DNA from: Reticulitermes speratus
Taxonomy: Eukaryota; Arthropoda; Insecta; Blattodea; Rhinotermitidae
Length of the DNA: 64,000 nt
Direction: 5' to 3'
Assembly (NCBI GenBank): GCA_021186555.1
Contig: JAJKFL010000010.1
Span: 22,298,586 to 22,362,585, forward strand
The notes under the pieces are model-generated. The model was given only the letters and a program-made list of their open reading frames with translations. It was not told where the DNA came from and searched no databases. Below are positions 11,351 through 21,479 of this stretch, in pieces. Every line of letters begins with the position of its first letter. The first letter of the stretch is position 1. A program made the position numbers and the translations under genes.

Positions 11351-13153
11351 TTAAAGATTTTTTGCCCAGTATTGGGCTACGTCAAATCCCTTTTTATTTG
11401 CACGCCATAAATCCTCGAGGGTGCATTTCTGGGGGCAGTCCCTGCATGACAGGAGATGTCCCATATCTTGTACCTCTCCACAGCCACAAGGCAGTCCCTG
11501 CATGACAGGAGATGTCCCATATCTTGTACCTCTCCACAGCCACAAGGCAGTCCCTGCATGACAGGAGATGTCCCATATCTTGTACCTCTCCACAGCCACA
11601 AGGCAGTCCCTGCATGACAGGAGATGTCCCATATCTTGTACCTCTCCACAGCCACAAGGCAGTCCCTGCATGACAGGAGATGTCCCATATCTTGTACCTC
11701 TCCACAGCCACAAGGCAGTCCCTGCATGACAGGAGATGTCCCATATCTTGTACCTCTCCACAGCCACAAGGCAGTCCTTGCATGACAGGAGATGTCCCAT
11801 ATCTTGTATCTCTCCACAGCCACAAGGCAGTCCCTGCATGACAGGAGATGTCCCATATCTTGTACCTCTCCACAGCCACAAGGCAGTCCCTGCATGACAG
11901 GAGATGTCCCATATCTTGTACCTCTCCACAGCCACAAGGCAGTCCCTGCATGACAGGAGATGTCCCATATCTTGTATCTCTCCACAGCCACAAGGCAGTC
12001 CCAGCATGACAGGAGATGTCCCATATCTTGTATCTCTCCACAGCCACAAGGCAGTCCCAGCATGACAGGAGATGTCCCATATATTGTACCTCTCCACAGC
12101 CACAAGGCAGTCCTTGCATGACAGGAGATGTCCCATATCTTGTACCTCTCCACAGCCACAAGGCAGTCCCTGCATGACAGGAGATGTCCCATATCTTGTA
12201 CCTCTCCACAGCCACAAGGCAGTCCCTGCATGACAGGAGATGTCCCATATCTTGTATCTCTCCACAGCCACAAGGCAGTCCCAGCATGACAGGAGATGTC
12301 CCATATATTGTACCTCTCCACAGCCACAAGGCAGTCCTTGCATGACAGGAGATGTCCCATATCTTGTACCTCTCCACAGCCACAAGGCAGTCCCTGCATG
12401 ACAGGAGATGTCCCATATCTTGTACCTCTCCACAGCCACAAGGCAGTCCCTGCATGACAGGAGATGTCCCATATCTTGTATCTCTCCACAGCCACAAGGC
12501 AGTCCCAGCATGACAGGAGATGTCCCATATATTGTACCTCTCCACAGCCACAAGGCAGTCCTTGCATGACAGGAGATGTCCCATATCTTGTACCTCTCCA
12601 CAGCCACAAGGCAGTCCCTGCATGACAGGAGATGTCCCATATCTTGTATCTCTCCACAGCCACAAGGCAGTCCCTGCATGACAGGAGATGTCCCATATCT
12701 TGTACCTCTCCACAGCCACAAGGCAGTCCCTGCATGACAGGAGATGTCCCATATCTTGTACCTCTCCACAGCCACAAGGCAGTCCCTGCATGACAGGAGA
12801 TGTCCCATATCTTGTACCTCTCCACAGCCACAATACAGGTCGTCGGAGTTTGTTTTGCCCCATTTCACCATATTTGTTTTTACTGGTGCCACCCCTGTTC
12901 TAATGCGGTTAAGAGATTTCCAAGTATTGAAATCAAGGAGGTGGCCACCAGGGCAAATCTGGGTAAGGGAGAAGTCTTCAGGTGGATCAACTTGCACTGT
13001 TCCGAGGAAGCTATTCCGCGATTTTAATCTTCTCTGTGGTGTTCTGGCTCCGTAGAGTGAGTGTCGCTCATCGACAGTTTGCTTGTGTTCCGCTGCCTTC
13101 CGACGAGTTGTAGGAGCTGCGAAGCCTGCCGCTCTATAGAGGTTTGGCAATCA
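11351..13153 (-). pseudogene. C-terminal remnant of a non-LTR retrotransposon ORF2, expanded by a 56-bp internal array
   Basis: The minus-strand frame runs from just after a TGA at 13153 to a stop near 11351. Outside the array it reads like the C-terminus of Jockey/R1-type polyproteins: YGARTPQRRLKSRNSFL, then WKSLNRIRTGVAPVKTNMVK, WGKTNSDDLYCGCGEVQDMG, HLLSC, and finally CTLEDLWRANKKGFDVAQYW. The pattern of an RTG motif, a WG, a CxCGE and an HLLxC zinc-knuckle-like block, then a tail containing LW.AN, is typical of these retroelements. The reverse transcriptase domain is missing and a stop lies directly upstream, so the copy is 5'-truncated and dead. The CGCGE..HLLSC block is multiplied into 25 tandem 56-bp units. 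Since 56 is not a multiple of 3, the units are read in three frames in turn, and all three are open. 25 equals 3x8+1, so the original frame is restored at the exit. The long ORF is not a host gene. Confidence 0.8.
11435..12833. repeat. 56-bp tandem array, 25 copies, inside a retrotransposon ORF
   Basis: Successive CCATATCTTG motifs are spaced exactly 56 bases apart (for example 11461, 11517). The unit corresponds to the zinc-knuckle-like CGCGE..HLLSC codons of the surrounding retroelement ORF read on the minus strand. Variant units (CCCAGC with ATATATTG) recur at 12081, 12305 and 12529, spaced 224 bases, which is four units, so part of the array was amplified as a four-unit block. Confidence 0.95.
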
Positions 13154-13183
13154 TGTTGTAAGTATAACTAAGACAACACTGTA

Positions 13184-14019
13184 ATCTGTGGTCTTTTGGG
13201 TAATTACACGGCGTCGTGTGGTAATTATTTACCGATGTTTCGGGACAACGTGTCGGTCCCATCTTCATGGGTCAAGATGGGACCGACACGTTGTCCCGAA
13301 ACGTCGGTAAATAATTACCATACGACGCCGTGTAATTACCCAAAAGACATGAAGATGGGACCGACACATTGTCCCAAAACGTCGGTAAATAATTACCACA
13401 CGACGTCGTGTAATTACCCAAAAGACCATGAAGATGGGACCGACACGTTGTCCCGAAACGTCGGTAAATAATTATCACACGACGCCGTGTAATTACCCAT
13501 AAGACCATGAAGATGGGACCGACACGTTGTCCCGAAACGTCGGTAAATAATTACCACACGAGGCCGTGTAATTACCCAAAAGACCATGAAGATGGGACCG
13601 ACACGTTGTCCCGAAACGTCGGTAAATAATTACCACACGACGTCGTGTAATTACCCAAAAGACCATGAAGATGGGACCGACACGTTGTCCCGAAACGTCG
13701 GTAAATAATTACCACACGACGCCGTGTAATTACCCAAAAGACCATGAAGATGGGACCGACACGTTGTCCCGAAACGTCGGTAAATAATTACCACACGCCG
13801 CCGTGTAATTACCCAAAAGACCATGAAGATGGGACCGACACGTTGTCCCGAAACGTCGGTAAATAATTACCACACGACGCCGTGTAATTACCCAAAAGAC
13901 CATGAAGATGGGACCGACACGTCCCGAAACGTCGGTAAATAATTACCACACGACGCCGTGTAATCACCCAAAAGACCACAGATTACATCAACATCGCGGC
14001 GGAAGCCTGAAATCAAGGT
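13184..14019 (-). mobile_element. GCGGAAGCC-family ribozyme-like element containing a 79-bp array
   Basis: The element is bracketed by a 14-base near-duplication, TAAGACAACACTGT (13169-13182) and TAAGACAACGCTGT (14020-14033), consistent with a target-site duplication. It opens with an inverted copy of the unit (13190-13258) facing the array, and ends with ATCGCGGCGGAAGCCTGAAA, an end shared with copies at 1.85, 5.27 and 63.2 kb. It sits next to the retrotransposon ORF remnant at 11.4-13.2 kb. No protein is encoded. The strand is assigned from the orientation of the left arm and is uncertain. Confidence 0.7.
13259..13978 (+). repeat. 79-bp tandem array of hammerhead-like units, about 9 copies
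   Basis: GAAGATGGGA recurs at 13351, 13430, 13509 and 13588, exactly 79 bases apart. Each unit has UGAAGA, a hairpin (GGGAC ... GUCCC), then GAAAC and GUCGGUAA, which resembles a type I hammerhead core. The base before UGAAGA is A rather than the required C3, so the units are probably inactive derivatives. The last unit lacks four bases of the hairpin loop (13917-13921). Confidence 0.85.
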
Positions 14020-14039
14020 TAAGACAACGCTGTTTGCAA

Positions 14040-14300
14040 CCGCACGCCTATAAATATAACTACATGTTCCATGACTCACCTAATTTAAATCACAATGTCT
14101 AATCTTGTTCTTTTAATTTCATCTAAGATATTACAAGTTTTTTATTTTATTTTTCAAATTCTAATGTACAGTCATCAGCCGATTTCAGTGGCTGGTTTCG
14201 GCTTCAGGGTAAATCACGTAAAATGTCTGATATCGTGTCTACAAAACGTGTTTTTTAAATTTCGATTTGGGGGGGGGGGGGCTGCAGCCCGGCAGCCCCC
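14040..14300 (-). mobile_element. Dispersed repeat, copy 2 of 2
   Basis: This is the reverse counterpart of 10115-10347, with AACTACATGTTCCATGACTC and AATGTACAGTCATCAGCCGA in the same relative order. It ends in a G-run and CTGCAGCCCGG. Confidence 0.6.
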
Positions 14301-14304
14301 TAAG

Positions 14305-14553
14305 GGCGTGTCTTTAGATGTATAGCTCCATTCATTTTTAACCTCAGCACTAGATATAGGTGAGTGGTCAACTTCACGCTCTGACCGCTTTACCCCCATA
14401 AAGAACCCCGGTACCCATTGAATAGTAGGCTCGGTGGACCCCACAGCCGATCTGGACGCTTTTGGAGAACACAAAAATCACTTACCCCTGCCTGGATTCG
14501 AACCCTGGACCGTCCTGCCCGTAGCCTAGTCGCTATACCGACTGTGACAACCC
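14305..14553 (-). mobile_element. SINE-A, diverged copy
   Basis: On the minus strand it has a CGGTATAGCGACTAGGC-like box A, GGTTCGAATCCAGG box B, and the body with CCGGGG..TTTATGGGGGTAAAG. It is more diverged than the other SINE-A copies. Confidence 0.6.
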
Positions 14554-14699
14554 GAAATGACCTCGTGGTGTTTTCACGAGTCGAAAATACAGACTAATTT
14601 TGTAGATACAAAATTTTTGGTAGGCAGAAATGGCAGTGAATCTGAAAGTGCGGGCAACACTGAACTGAGCTGACGCCGTGTTACATTGTCGTTGTCGAG

Positions 14700-14830
14700 A
14701 GGTGACGACAGAGGCAGAGGGGTGGAGAGAGGAAGAGTAGGAGGGGTAGGATAAGGGGAAGGGGAGGATGAGGAGGGGAAGGGAGGAGATGAAGGGGAAG
14801 GGGAGGAGAAGTAACAGAGGAAAGTGATGA
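14700..14830. repeat. Purine-rich low-complexity tract
   Basis: G/A-rich sequence such as GGGGAAGGGGAGGATGAGGA; the minus strand gives a serine/proline-rich frame by composition alone. Confidence 0.85.
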
Positions 14831-14959
14831 GCACATTTATATGGGGGGAAGGAGAAAGAGCATCAATTTGTTAGAAAGTTCCCAGGCTTCGCCCGCTTGT
14901 CCTTCTGGTAGAAGTAGTAAGAAAATGATAATGTATGGAGACGTCAGTATGGTGACAGT

Positions 14960-15330
14960 TTTTTTTCCTCCTGTCGCTTATTGCGGAGCATATGGCCTCC
15001 TTTCAGAGGTTTCTTGGTCTGGAGGTGTGCATACTGTAGTGAGTGACCAGTCCACTGACTGCACAAGTTCTACTCATCCTGATGTGACTGCCAGAGCCAT
15101 CTAGCAGTCAATCAGGAGACTTGGGTGAGAAATGGCCGCTGAATTTTGCTTACGAGCATTACTAGTTCTATTTATGCCCTAAGGTTCTTTTACATGCCGT
15201 AAATCTCCGAAGGAAATTGTGCTACGGATTTTTATCACCCTTAAAAATCCATCGACCTCGGCCGGGATTGAACCCGCGAACCTTGGGTCCAGTGGCGAGC
15301 ACGCTAACCACTAGTCCACCGAGGCGACTG
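14960..15330 (-). mobile_element. SINE-C, full-length (about 370 bp)
   Basis: The minus strand has a tRNA-like head (CCTCGGTGGACTAGTGGTTA, box B GGGTTCAATCCC), then TTTTTAAGGGTGATAAAAAT and a long body ending near the CGACAGGAGG end. The body reappears at 61.6 and 62.0 kb. Confidence 0.8.
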
Positions 15331-15799
15331 TTAAGATATATACGTGATGTAAAGCGCCAAACTGAATGTCACAACAATGGAATACACTTGCTGTGCATTG
15401 GATATATTATGATTAGCATGCCTATGGGAGGTTCCAAGCTCGAATTTCGTTGAAAGTATCGGTTACGAGGACCAGAAAATTTTCCACAGTCGCTTCTTAT
15501 TCTATTTAACGATATTATAGTTGGGTGTGAAGAAAATAAGTTACTTAAGAATAATGAGGGTTGTGGAAGGAAATAACTGTGATCTATTCTAAGAAATTTC
15601 CCTAAAATTATATTGGAGGAAATACACCACCGAGGACGACATGGTGACAGTAGCAGCTCGAAATAAGGGCCGCGAAATTTTAATTTCTCATTCATGCTTA
15701 AGAGCGTAATTTGGAAATTTAAGTCAATTTGACTTTTACTTTAAAAGCAAGAGCTTTAATTTTGATAAATTTAATTTCAACAACAGACATCGCCGTTGG

Positions 15800-16150
15800 T
15801 ATGCAGATACAAAAGTATATGTTACTCTTATCAATCACACAGTCACAACCAACACTTCGCCTATTAATGCGTACATAGGCTACCGGTTTCGACATCTTTC
15901 ATATTTTGCCTCTTACTTCTATGCTCCTTAGGCAATACATTTATATATGACATACATTTGCATGTATTCACTACATACACTACTGTAAAAAGAGGAACAT
16001 ATTACGCTTTCCAAAACGTATGGAGTTTTTAATTTATGGTTTCGATGTGGCCTGATGATGGCTCTTTGAGCCGAAAACCGGTAGCCTATATACGCATTAA
16101 AAGGCGAAGTGTTGGTTGTGACTGCGATTGATAACAGTAAAAAATACACT
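15800..16150. mobile_element. Inverted-repeat element with hammerhead-like arm
   Basis: The arms 15805-15895 and 16063-16145 are inverted copies (AACCAACACTTCGCCTATTA against AAGGCGAAGTGTTGGTTGTG), each ending at GAAA and ACCGGTAGCCTAT. The interior has no ORF of note. Only the right arm keeps the full ribozyme core. Confidence 0.65.
16052..16083 (+). ncRNA. Hammerhead-like ribozyme motif (type I core)
   Basis: CUGAUGA, stem II GGCUC/GAGCC with a UUU loop, then GAAA and an ACCGGU palindrome followed by A. One extra A lies before the palindrome. Upstream GGC pairs with downstream GCC as a short stem I. Confidence 0.6.
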
Positions 16151-16613
16151 TTCATAAACTTAAACCGGGAGGTCTGCATGAGAAGCATGCAGTAGCAACT
16201 TGCAATCTTGTGAGCCATCCCAGCATTTGACTGACGACAGAGGAAAATCACGACAACCTGTGTCGAGATGGCACCAGGACAAACGACCTGCACCGCTCAG
16301 TAAACACCCTGTACATGATCCAAACTCTGTCACAGTCAGTGCTAGCGATCGATGCTTGTAGCGTAACTAGCAGGCGACTTAATGCGTAAAGTGCGATTCG
16401 CAGCCACATCCGGGCTGCACAGCCAATGCGATAGTGGCAAGGCTCGCCAACACTGTGTTAACATGCACAGGCCAGCACTGTCACTCAGACTGTACTAATT
16501 GTTATAATTATTCAGAATGCATGGAGTAAACCCCTCCCGCCCCCCACACACACCGAGACACACATAAACGTAACTCCAAGCACAGGTGCTGGCAGGATTT
16601 TTGCAAGGTGAAA

Positions 16614-18188
16614 CACTTTACCTACATGTCAAGTGACTGATCACTGCTGGACACTTTACCTACATGTCATTGACTGATCACTGCTGACACTTTACCTACA
16701 TGTCAAGTGACTGATCACTGCTGGACACTTTACCTACATGTCATTGACTGATCACTGCTGGACACTTTACCTACATGTCAAGTGACTGATCACTGCTGGA
16801 CACTTTACCTACATGTCAATGACTGATCACTGCTGGACACTTTACCTACATGTCATTGACTGATCACTGCTGGACACTTTACCTACATGTCAAGTGACTG
16901 ATCACTGCTGGACACTTTACCTACATGTCATTGACTGATCACTGCTGGACACTTTACCTACATGTCAAGTGACTGATCACTGCTGGACACTTTACCTACA
17001 TGTCAAATGACTGATCACTGCTGGACACTTTACCTACATGTCAAGTGACTGATCACTGCTGGACACTTTACCTACATGTCATGTGACTGATCACTGCTGG
17101 ACACTTTACCTACATGTCATGACTGATCACTGCTGGACACTTTACCTACATGTCAAGTGACTGATCACTGCTGGACACTTTACCTACATGTCATTGACTG
17201 ATCACTGCTGGACACTTTACCTACATGTCAAGTGACTGATCACTGCTGGACACTTTACCTACATGTCATTGACTGATCACTGCTGGACACTTTACCTACA
17301 TGTCAAGTGACTGATCACTGCTGGACACTTTACCTACATGTCAAGTGACTGATCACTGCTGGACACTTTACCTACATGTCATTGACTGATCACTGCTGGA
17401 CACTTTACCTACATGTCAAGTGACTGATCACTGCTGGACACTTTACCTACATGTCATTGACTGATCACTGCTGGACACTTTACCTACATGTCAAGTGACT
17501 GATCACTGCTGGACACTTTACCTACATGTCAATGACTGATCACTGCTGGACACTTTACCTACATGTCAAGTGACTGATCACTGCTGGACACTTTACCTAC
17601 ATGTCATGTGACTGATCACTGCTGGACACTTTACCTACATGTCATTGACTGATCACTGCTGGACACTTTACCTACATGTCAAGTGACTGATCACTGCTGG
17701 ACACTTTACCTACATGTCATTGACTGATCACTGCTGGACACTTTACCTACATGTCAAGTGACTGATCACTGCTGGACACTTTACCTACATGTCATGTGAC
17801 TGATCACTGCTGGACACTTTACCTACATGTCATTGACTGATCACTGCTGGACACTTTACCTACATGTCAAGTGACTGATCACTGCTGGACACTTTACCTA
17901 CATGTCATTGACTGATCACTGCTGGACACTTTACCTACATGTCATTGACTGATCACTGCTGGACACTTTACCTACATGTCATTGACTGATCACTGCTGGA
18001 CACTTTACCTACATGTCAAGTGACTGATCACTGCTGGACACTTTACCTACATGTCATTGACTGATCACTGCTGGACACTTTACCTACATGTCATTGACTG
18101 ATCACTGCTGGACACTTTACCTACATGTCATTGACTGATCACTGCTGGACACTTTACCTACATGTCAAGTGACTGATCACTGCTGGAC
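16614..18188. repeat. 37/38-bp tandem array, about 42 units
   Basis: Each unit holds CACTTTACCTACATGTCA, then AGTG, TTG, ATG or TGTG, then ACTGATCACTGCTGGA. Units of 37 and 38 bases often alternate, which hints at a two-unit higher-order period. The TGATCA palindrome is kept in every unit. Confidence 0.95.
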
Positions 18189-18439
18189 AAGACACTAACA
18201 TAACTGTCACTTGATTAAGATCCTTAATTAATCCTTACACTAAAGCTGTAGAACTGCATGCAATATAGTTTTGGTTTGTTGATTTTTGTTAATGTTTGAT
18301 TTAATAAATTACTAAATGTCAAAATTGCAAGCAAGTGCAGCACCTTGCAACTAGCTGCCGGTGTCCGTCTCCAACGGTATTTGAACTCGGGATAACAGCG
18401 CACGAATGATCCACACTACCAGCACCCCGTCTGCCCCGC

Positions 18440-19330
18440 ACATGCAGTATGTTTACATCCCCACATCACCAGCACCCCACCACATGCAGTATATCTACAT
18501 CCCCACATCACCAGCACCCCACCACATGCAGTATATCTACATCCCCACACCACCAGCCACCCACCACATGCAGTATATCTACATCCCCACATCACCAGCA
18601 CCCCACCACATGCAGTATATCTACATCCCCACACCACCAGCCACCCACCACATGCAGTATATCTACATCCCCACACCACCAGCCACCCACCACATGCAGT
18701 ATATCTACATCCCCACACCACCAGCCACCCACCACATGCAGTATGTCTACATCCCCACACCACCAGCCACCCACCACATGCAGTATGTCTACATCCCCAC
18801 ACCACCAGCCACCCACCACATGCAGTATGTCTACATCCCCACACCACCAGCCCTCCACCACATGCAGTATGTCTACATCCCCACACCACCAGCCCTCCAC
18901 CACATGCAGTATGTCTACATCCCCAAACCACCAGTCCCCCCCACATGCAGTATGTCTACATCCCCACACCACCAGCCACCCACCACATGCAGTATGTCTA
19001 CATCCCCACACCACCAGCCACCCACCACATGCAGTATATCTACATCCCCACACCACCAGCCACCCACCACATGCAGTATGTCTACATCCCCACACCACCA
19101 GCCCTCCACCACATGCAGTATGTCTACATCCCCAAACCACCAGTCCCCCCCCCACATGCAGTATGTCTACATCCCCAAACCACCAGTCCCCCCCCACATG
19201 CAGTATGTCTACATCCCCACACCACCAGCCACCCACCACATGCAGTATGTCTACATCCCCAAACCACCAGTCCCCCGTCTGCCCCCCCACATGCAGTATG
19301 TCTACATCACCACACCACCAGCCCCCCGTC
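18440..19330. repeat. 42-bp tandem array, about 21 units, open in several frames
   Basis: CATGCAGTAT recurs at 18441, 18483 and 18525, a 42-base period equal to 14 codons. Plus-strand frames read HMQYVYIPTPPATH repeats and minus-strand frames read repeats such as VWGCRHTACGGGL. Period-3 compatibility explains the long ORFs; no start context, splice sites or unique flanking coding sequence was found. Confidence 0.95.
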
Positions 19331-19424
19331 TGTCCCCCCTATCAATCCCCCAGTCCAGGTAAGTGTGCTGTAATGACGTATAAACTCGTCAATATCACGA
19401 CAAAAGTAACCGTCAAACTGACAC

Positions 19425-19490
19425 GTCACACGTCACAAGTCACACGTCACAAGTCACAAGTCACAAGTCACAAGTCACACGTCACAACTC
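19425..19490. repeat. 9-bp tandem repeat
   Basis: CACGTCACAAGTCACACGTC and following bases are repeats of a CACAAGT or CACACGT type unit. Confidence 0.85.
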
Positions 19491-19593
19491 TGCAGCAGAC
19501 GCACTGCACTAACATCACACAAAATCAGAACTGCTAAGTAAGAAGCGCTCGGATTTTCAACCGAACACAACTGTACATTTATTACGGCTTAGT

Positions 19594-19627
19594 TACATGT
19601 TTCGGTCCCCATATGGACCATCATCAG
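19594..19627 (-). ncRNA. Hammerhead-like ribozyme motif, left arm of an inverted pair
   Basis: The minus strand reads CUGAUGA, stem II GGUCC/GGACC, GAAAC and AUGUA. The core bases are intact and stem III is the ACAUGU palindrome; stem I pairing is poor. Confidence 0.55.
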
Positions 19628-19705
19628 GGCAGGGCATAAAATTAAAAAAAAACCGTACATAAAAATATACACTAAAATACACAAAAATGTGTTTTATACA
19701 ATGGC

Positions 19706-19739
19706 CTGATGATGGCCCAAATAGGGACCGAAACATGTA
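19706..19739 (+). ncRNA. Hammerhead-like ribozyme motif, right arm, disrupted downstream by a SINE
   Basis: CUGAUGA, a stem II of GG-CCC/GGG-A-CC with an AAAUA loop, GAAACAUGUA. Four bases of stem I (UGGC with GCUA, one G-U) can pair. A SINE-A copy is inserted four bases after the predicted cleavage position. Confidence 0.6.
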
Positions 19740-19743
19740 GCTA

Positions 19744-20035
19744 GGTAAACGTAAAGATAAAGGTCACCCTAGAACAGGCCATGAAGGCCCAGAGGGGGAG
19801 TAGAGGTATAGCTATACTCTCTGTTTAACCCTGGCACTAGATGGGGGTGGGTAGTCAACTCCACGCCCCGGCCGCTTTACCCCCGGGAAAGAGACACGGT
19901 ACTGATTGTATAGGTGACTGGGTAGGCCCCAGGGCCGGTCTGGACGGGTGCTGAAAATCTCGTCCCCACCGGGATTCGATCCCCGGACCGTCCAGCCCTA
20001 GCGAGTCGTTATACCGACTGAGCTATCGCGGCCCA
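19744..20035 (-). mobile_element. SINE-A, full-length, with 15-bp target duplication
   Basis: The tRNA-like head (GGGCCGCGATAGCTCAGTCG, box B GGGATCGAATCCCG), body and CTTTA tail are complete. It is flanked by identical CGAAACATGTAGCTA at 19729-19743 and 20036-20050, showing target-primed insertion into a hammerhead motif. Confidence 0.9.
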
Positions 20036-20340
20036 CGAAACATGTAGCTAAACCATAATAAATAGACTGAAAACGCGAAAGCTTATTTGTTTATAAAATA
20101 CAGCCGGATGACAAACATAAAGTCAAGTAAATACTTTTTGGTTCAAAACATGGGGACGGATCTTCGAACTTTGACCTGACTATCTTAACTTATCGCGTGA
20201 CTGTCAACAGTATCTTGATAAGCAATTCCCTGAAGTGATAATGTTACGTGACATCTGCATTCTGAGGACAAAGTGAACTGCGCGTACATCGGAGGTCAAT
20301 GAAGTCTGATCTGTCTGCATTACAACACTTCATGGACATG

Positions 20341-20500
20341 CAGGGCTGCACAAATCACGGGCGCCAGGTCGCCGTGGCGACTAAACTTTGTACTGTGGCG
20401 CCTATTGTTTGCGAGTCCTCAGGATGGAACTAGCTTCAAGTCACTCTATGGCGACTAGAGTTCAGAGGTGGCTCTTAGATTTCTGGAAAATCAGCGCAGC
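20341..20500 (+). mobile_element. Short dispersed repeat (possible hAT MITE), copy 1
   Basis: GGGCTGCACAAATCACGGGC, GGCGACTAAACTTTGTACTG and GAGGTGGCTCTTAGATTTCT match the reverse of 63330-63460 and 51088-51180. Confidence 0.55.
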
Positions 20501-20689
20501 CCAGTGGATTTGTACGAAATTTGGCACGAGCTGTTTACAATAACGTCATCGGAAAACTTTCACTGTGGTCCAAATCGTTTGCACTGCATCATCCAATAGA
20601 TGGCAGTTCCCTTCATTTCCCAACGCTAAGTACACATTCTTTAATATATATAGTCTTCTCGGGCGCACAGCCGCGTCAATTCGTTTGAA

Positions 20690-20726
20690 TACAACGTTTC
20701 GGGACTAGCTCCGTCCCCATCCTCAG
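20690..20726 (-). ncRNA. Hammerhead-like ribozyme motif
   Basis: The minus strand has CUGAGGA, stem II GGGAC/GUCCC, GAAAC, GUUGUA. A C-G pair and a three-base loop would make a minimal stem III. Stem I pairing is weak. Confidence 0.55.
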
Positions 20727-21024
20727 GCAAAACTGATTTAACATACAACTCGTCTGTCCCGTGTTTTTCTACCTGCCGCATAATAAAAGCCATTGGAATA
20801 AAATTACATCCGGACATCAACAAGGATGGCGGTTTCATACTCAGCAGAGCCTGGCAGCCTGCAATACGTCAGATAAGGACCTCGCAGCGAGGCGTGGGAG
20901 CACAACAGTCAACAGCCTGCCCACCAACTTAACTGTTTGGGCACTACAAAACCGGTCTGATTCTCCCTGCCGCGGCAGGTAGAAAAACACGGGACAGACG
21001 AGTTGTATGTTAAATCAGTTTTGC

Positions 21025-21062
21025 CTGAGGATGGGGACGGAGCTAGTCCCCGAAACGTTGTA
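21025..21062 (+). ncRNA. Hammerhead-like ribozyme motif, mirror copy of 20690-20726
   Basis: CUGAGGA, stem II GGGGAC/GUCCCC (six pairs), GAAACGUUGUA. It is the right arm of the 20.6-21.1 kb inverted-repeat element and nearly identical to the left arm. Confidence 0.6.
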
Positions 21063-21179
21063 TTCAAACGAGTTGACGCGGCTGTGCGCCCGAGAAGACT
21101 ATATTGAATCATGTCGCCGCGAAAGTTTTAAAACTTATACATATTCTTTCTTCATTTTAAAGAACGCCATCACTTTGTG

Positions 21180-21470
21180 TTGTTAATAGTGCAAAAATTA
21201 AATCAATATCTGTCCAAACACAACTAAATTATATTTATTATATAGAACCACACGTTTCGACATATCTCAGGTCATCCTCAGGTTCACAATCGGTCTCTAA
21301 AACAGTAAAAAAGAAATATACTTACATAGTATATATTTCTTCCTGACTATGTTTTAAAGACCAATTGCGAACCTGAGGACGAACCCCAAATAGGTCGAAA
21401 CATGTAGTTATATATAACAAATAGAATTTAGTTGTGTTTGGACAGATATTTATTTAATTTTTGTACATAT
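21180..21470. mobile_element. Inverted-repeat hammerhead element, family with 47.4-kb copy
   Basis: The arms start TTAAATCAATATCTGTCCAA and end TTGGACAGATATTTATTTAA. The motif is mutated in the left arm and intact in the right. The copy at 47430-47795 has the same ends and layout. Confidence 0.7.
21373..21406 (+). ncRNA. Hammerhead-like ribozyme motif
   Basis: CUGAGGA, an irregular stem II ending CG, GAAACAUGUA. Stem I starts GAAC/GUUA with three pairs. The facing arm (21247-21281, minus) has CGUGUG, which puts a forbidden G at the cleavage base. Confidence 0.45.
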
Positions 21471-21479
21471 TATTTCCTT

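Larger units (their letters stand above)
19556..20085. mobile_element. Inverted-repeat hammerhead element interrupted by a SINE
   Basis: The left arm (TTTCAACCGAACACAACTGT, ATTTATTACGGCTTAGTTAC) faces a right arm resuming at 20036 (CATGTAGCTAAACCATAATA). The two ribozyme-like motifs point outward from the centre. The SINE at 19744-20035 entered the right arm. Confidence 0.7.
20640..21110. mobile_element. Inverted-repeat hammerhead element with arms of about 140 bp
   Basis: 20648-20785 (TAGTCTTCTCGGGCGCACAG to CGTGTTTTTCTACCTGCCGC) and 20967-21106 are near-perfect inverted copies, separated by about 180 bases. Each arm holds one intact hammerhead-like motif. Minus-strand frames here are not genes. 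Confidence 0.8.

Noticed and set aside
10378..18188. Short regular repeats considered as CRISPR arrays
   Set aside because: The units are joined head to tail without unique spacers, and the context is eukaryotic.
18406..19537. Proline/histidine-rich repeat proteins on the plus strand and tryptophan/glycine-rich ones on the minus strand
   Set aside because: They follow from a 42-bp array open on both strands at once. No splice sites or conserved flanks.
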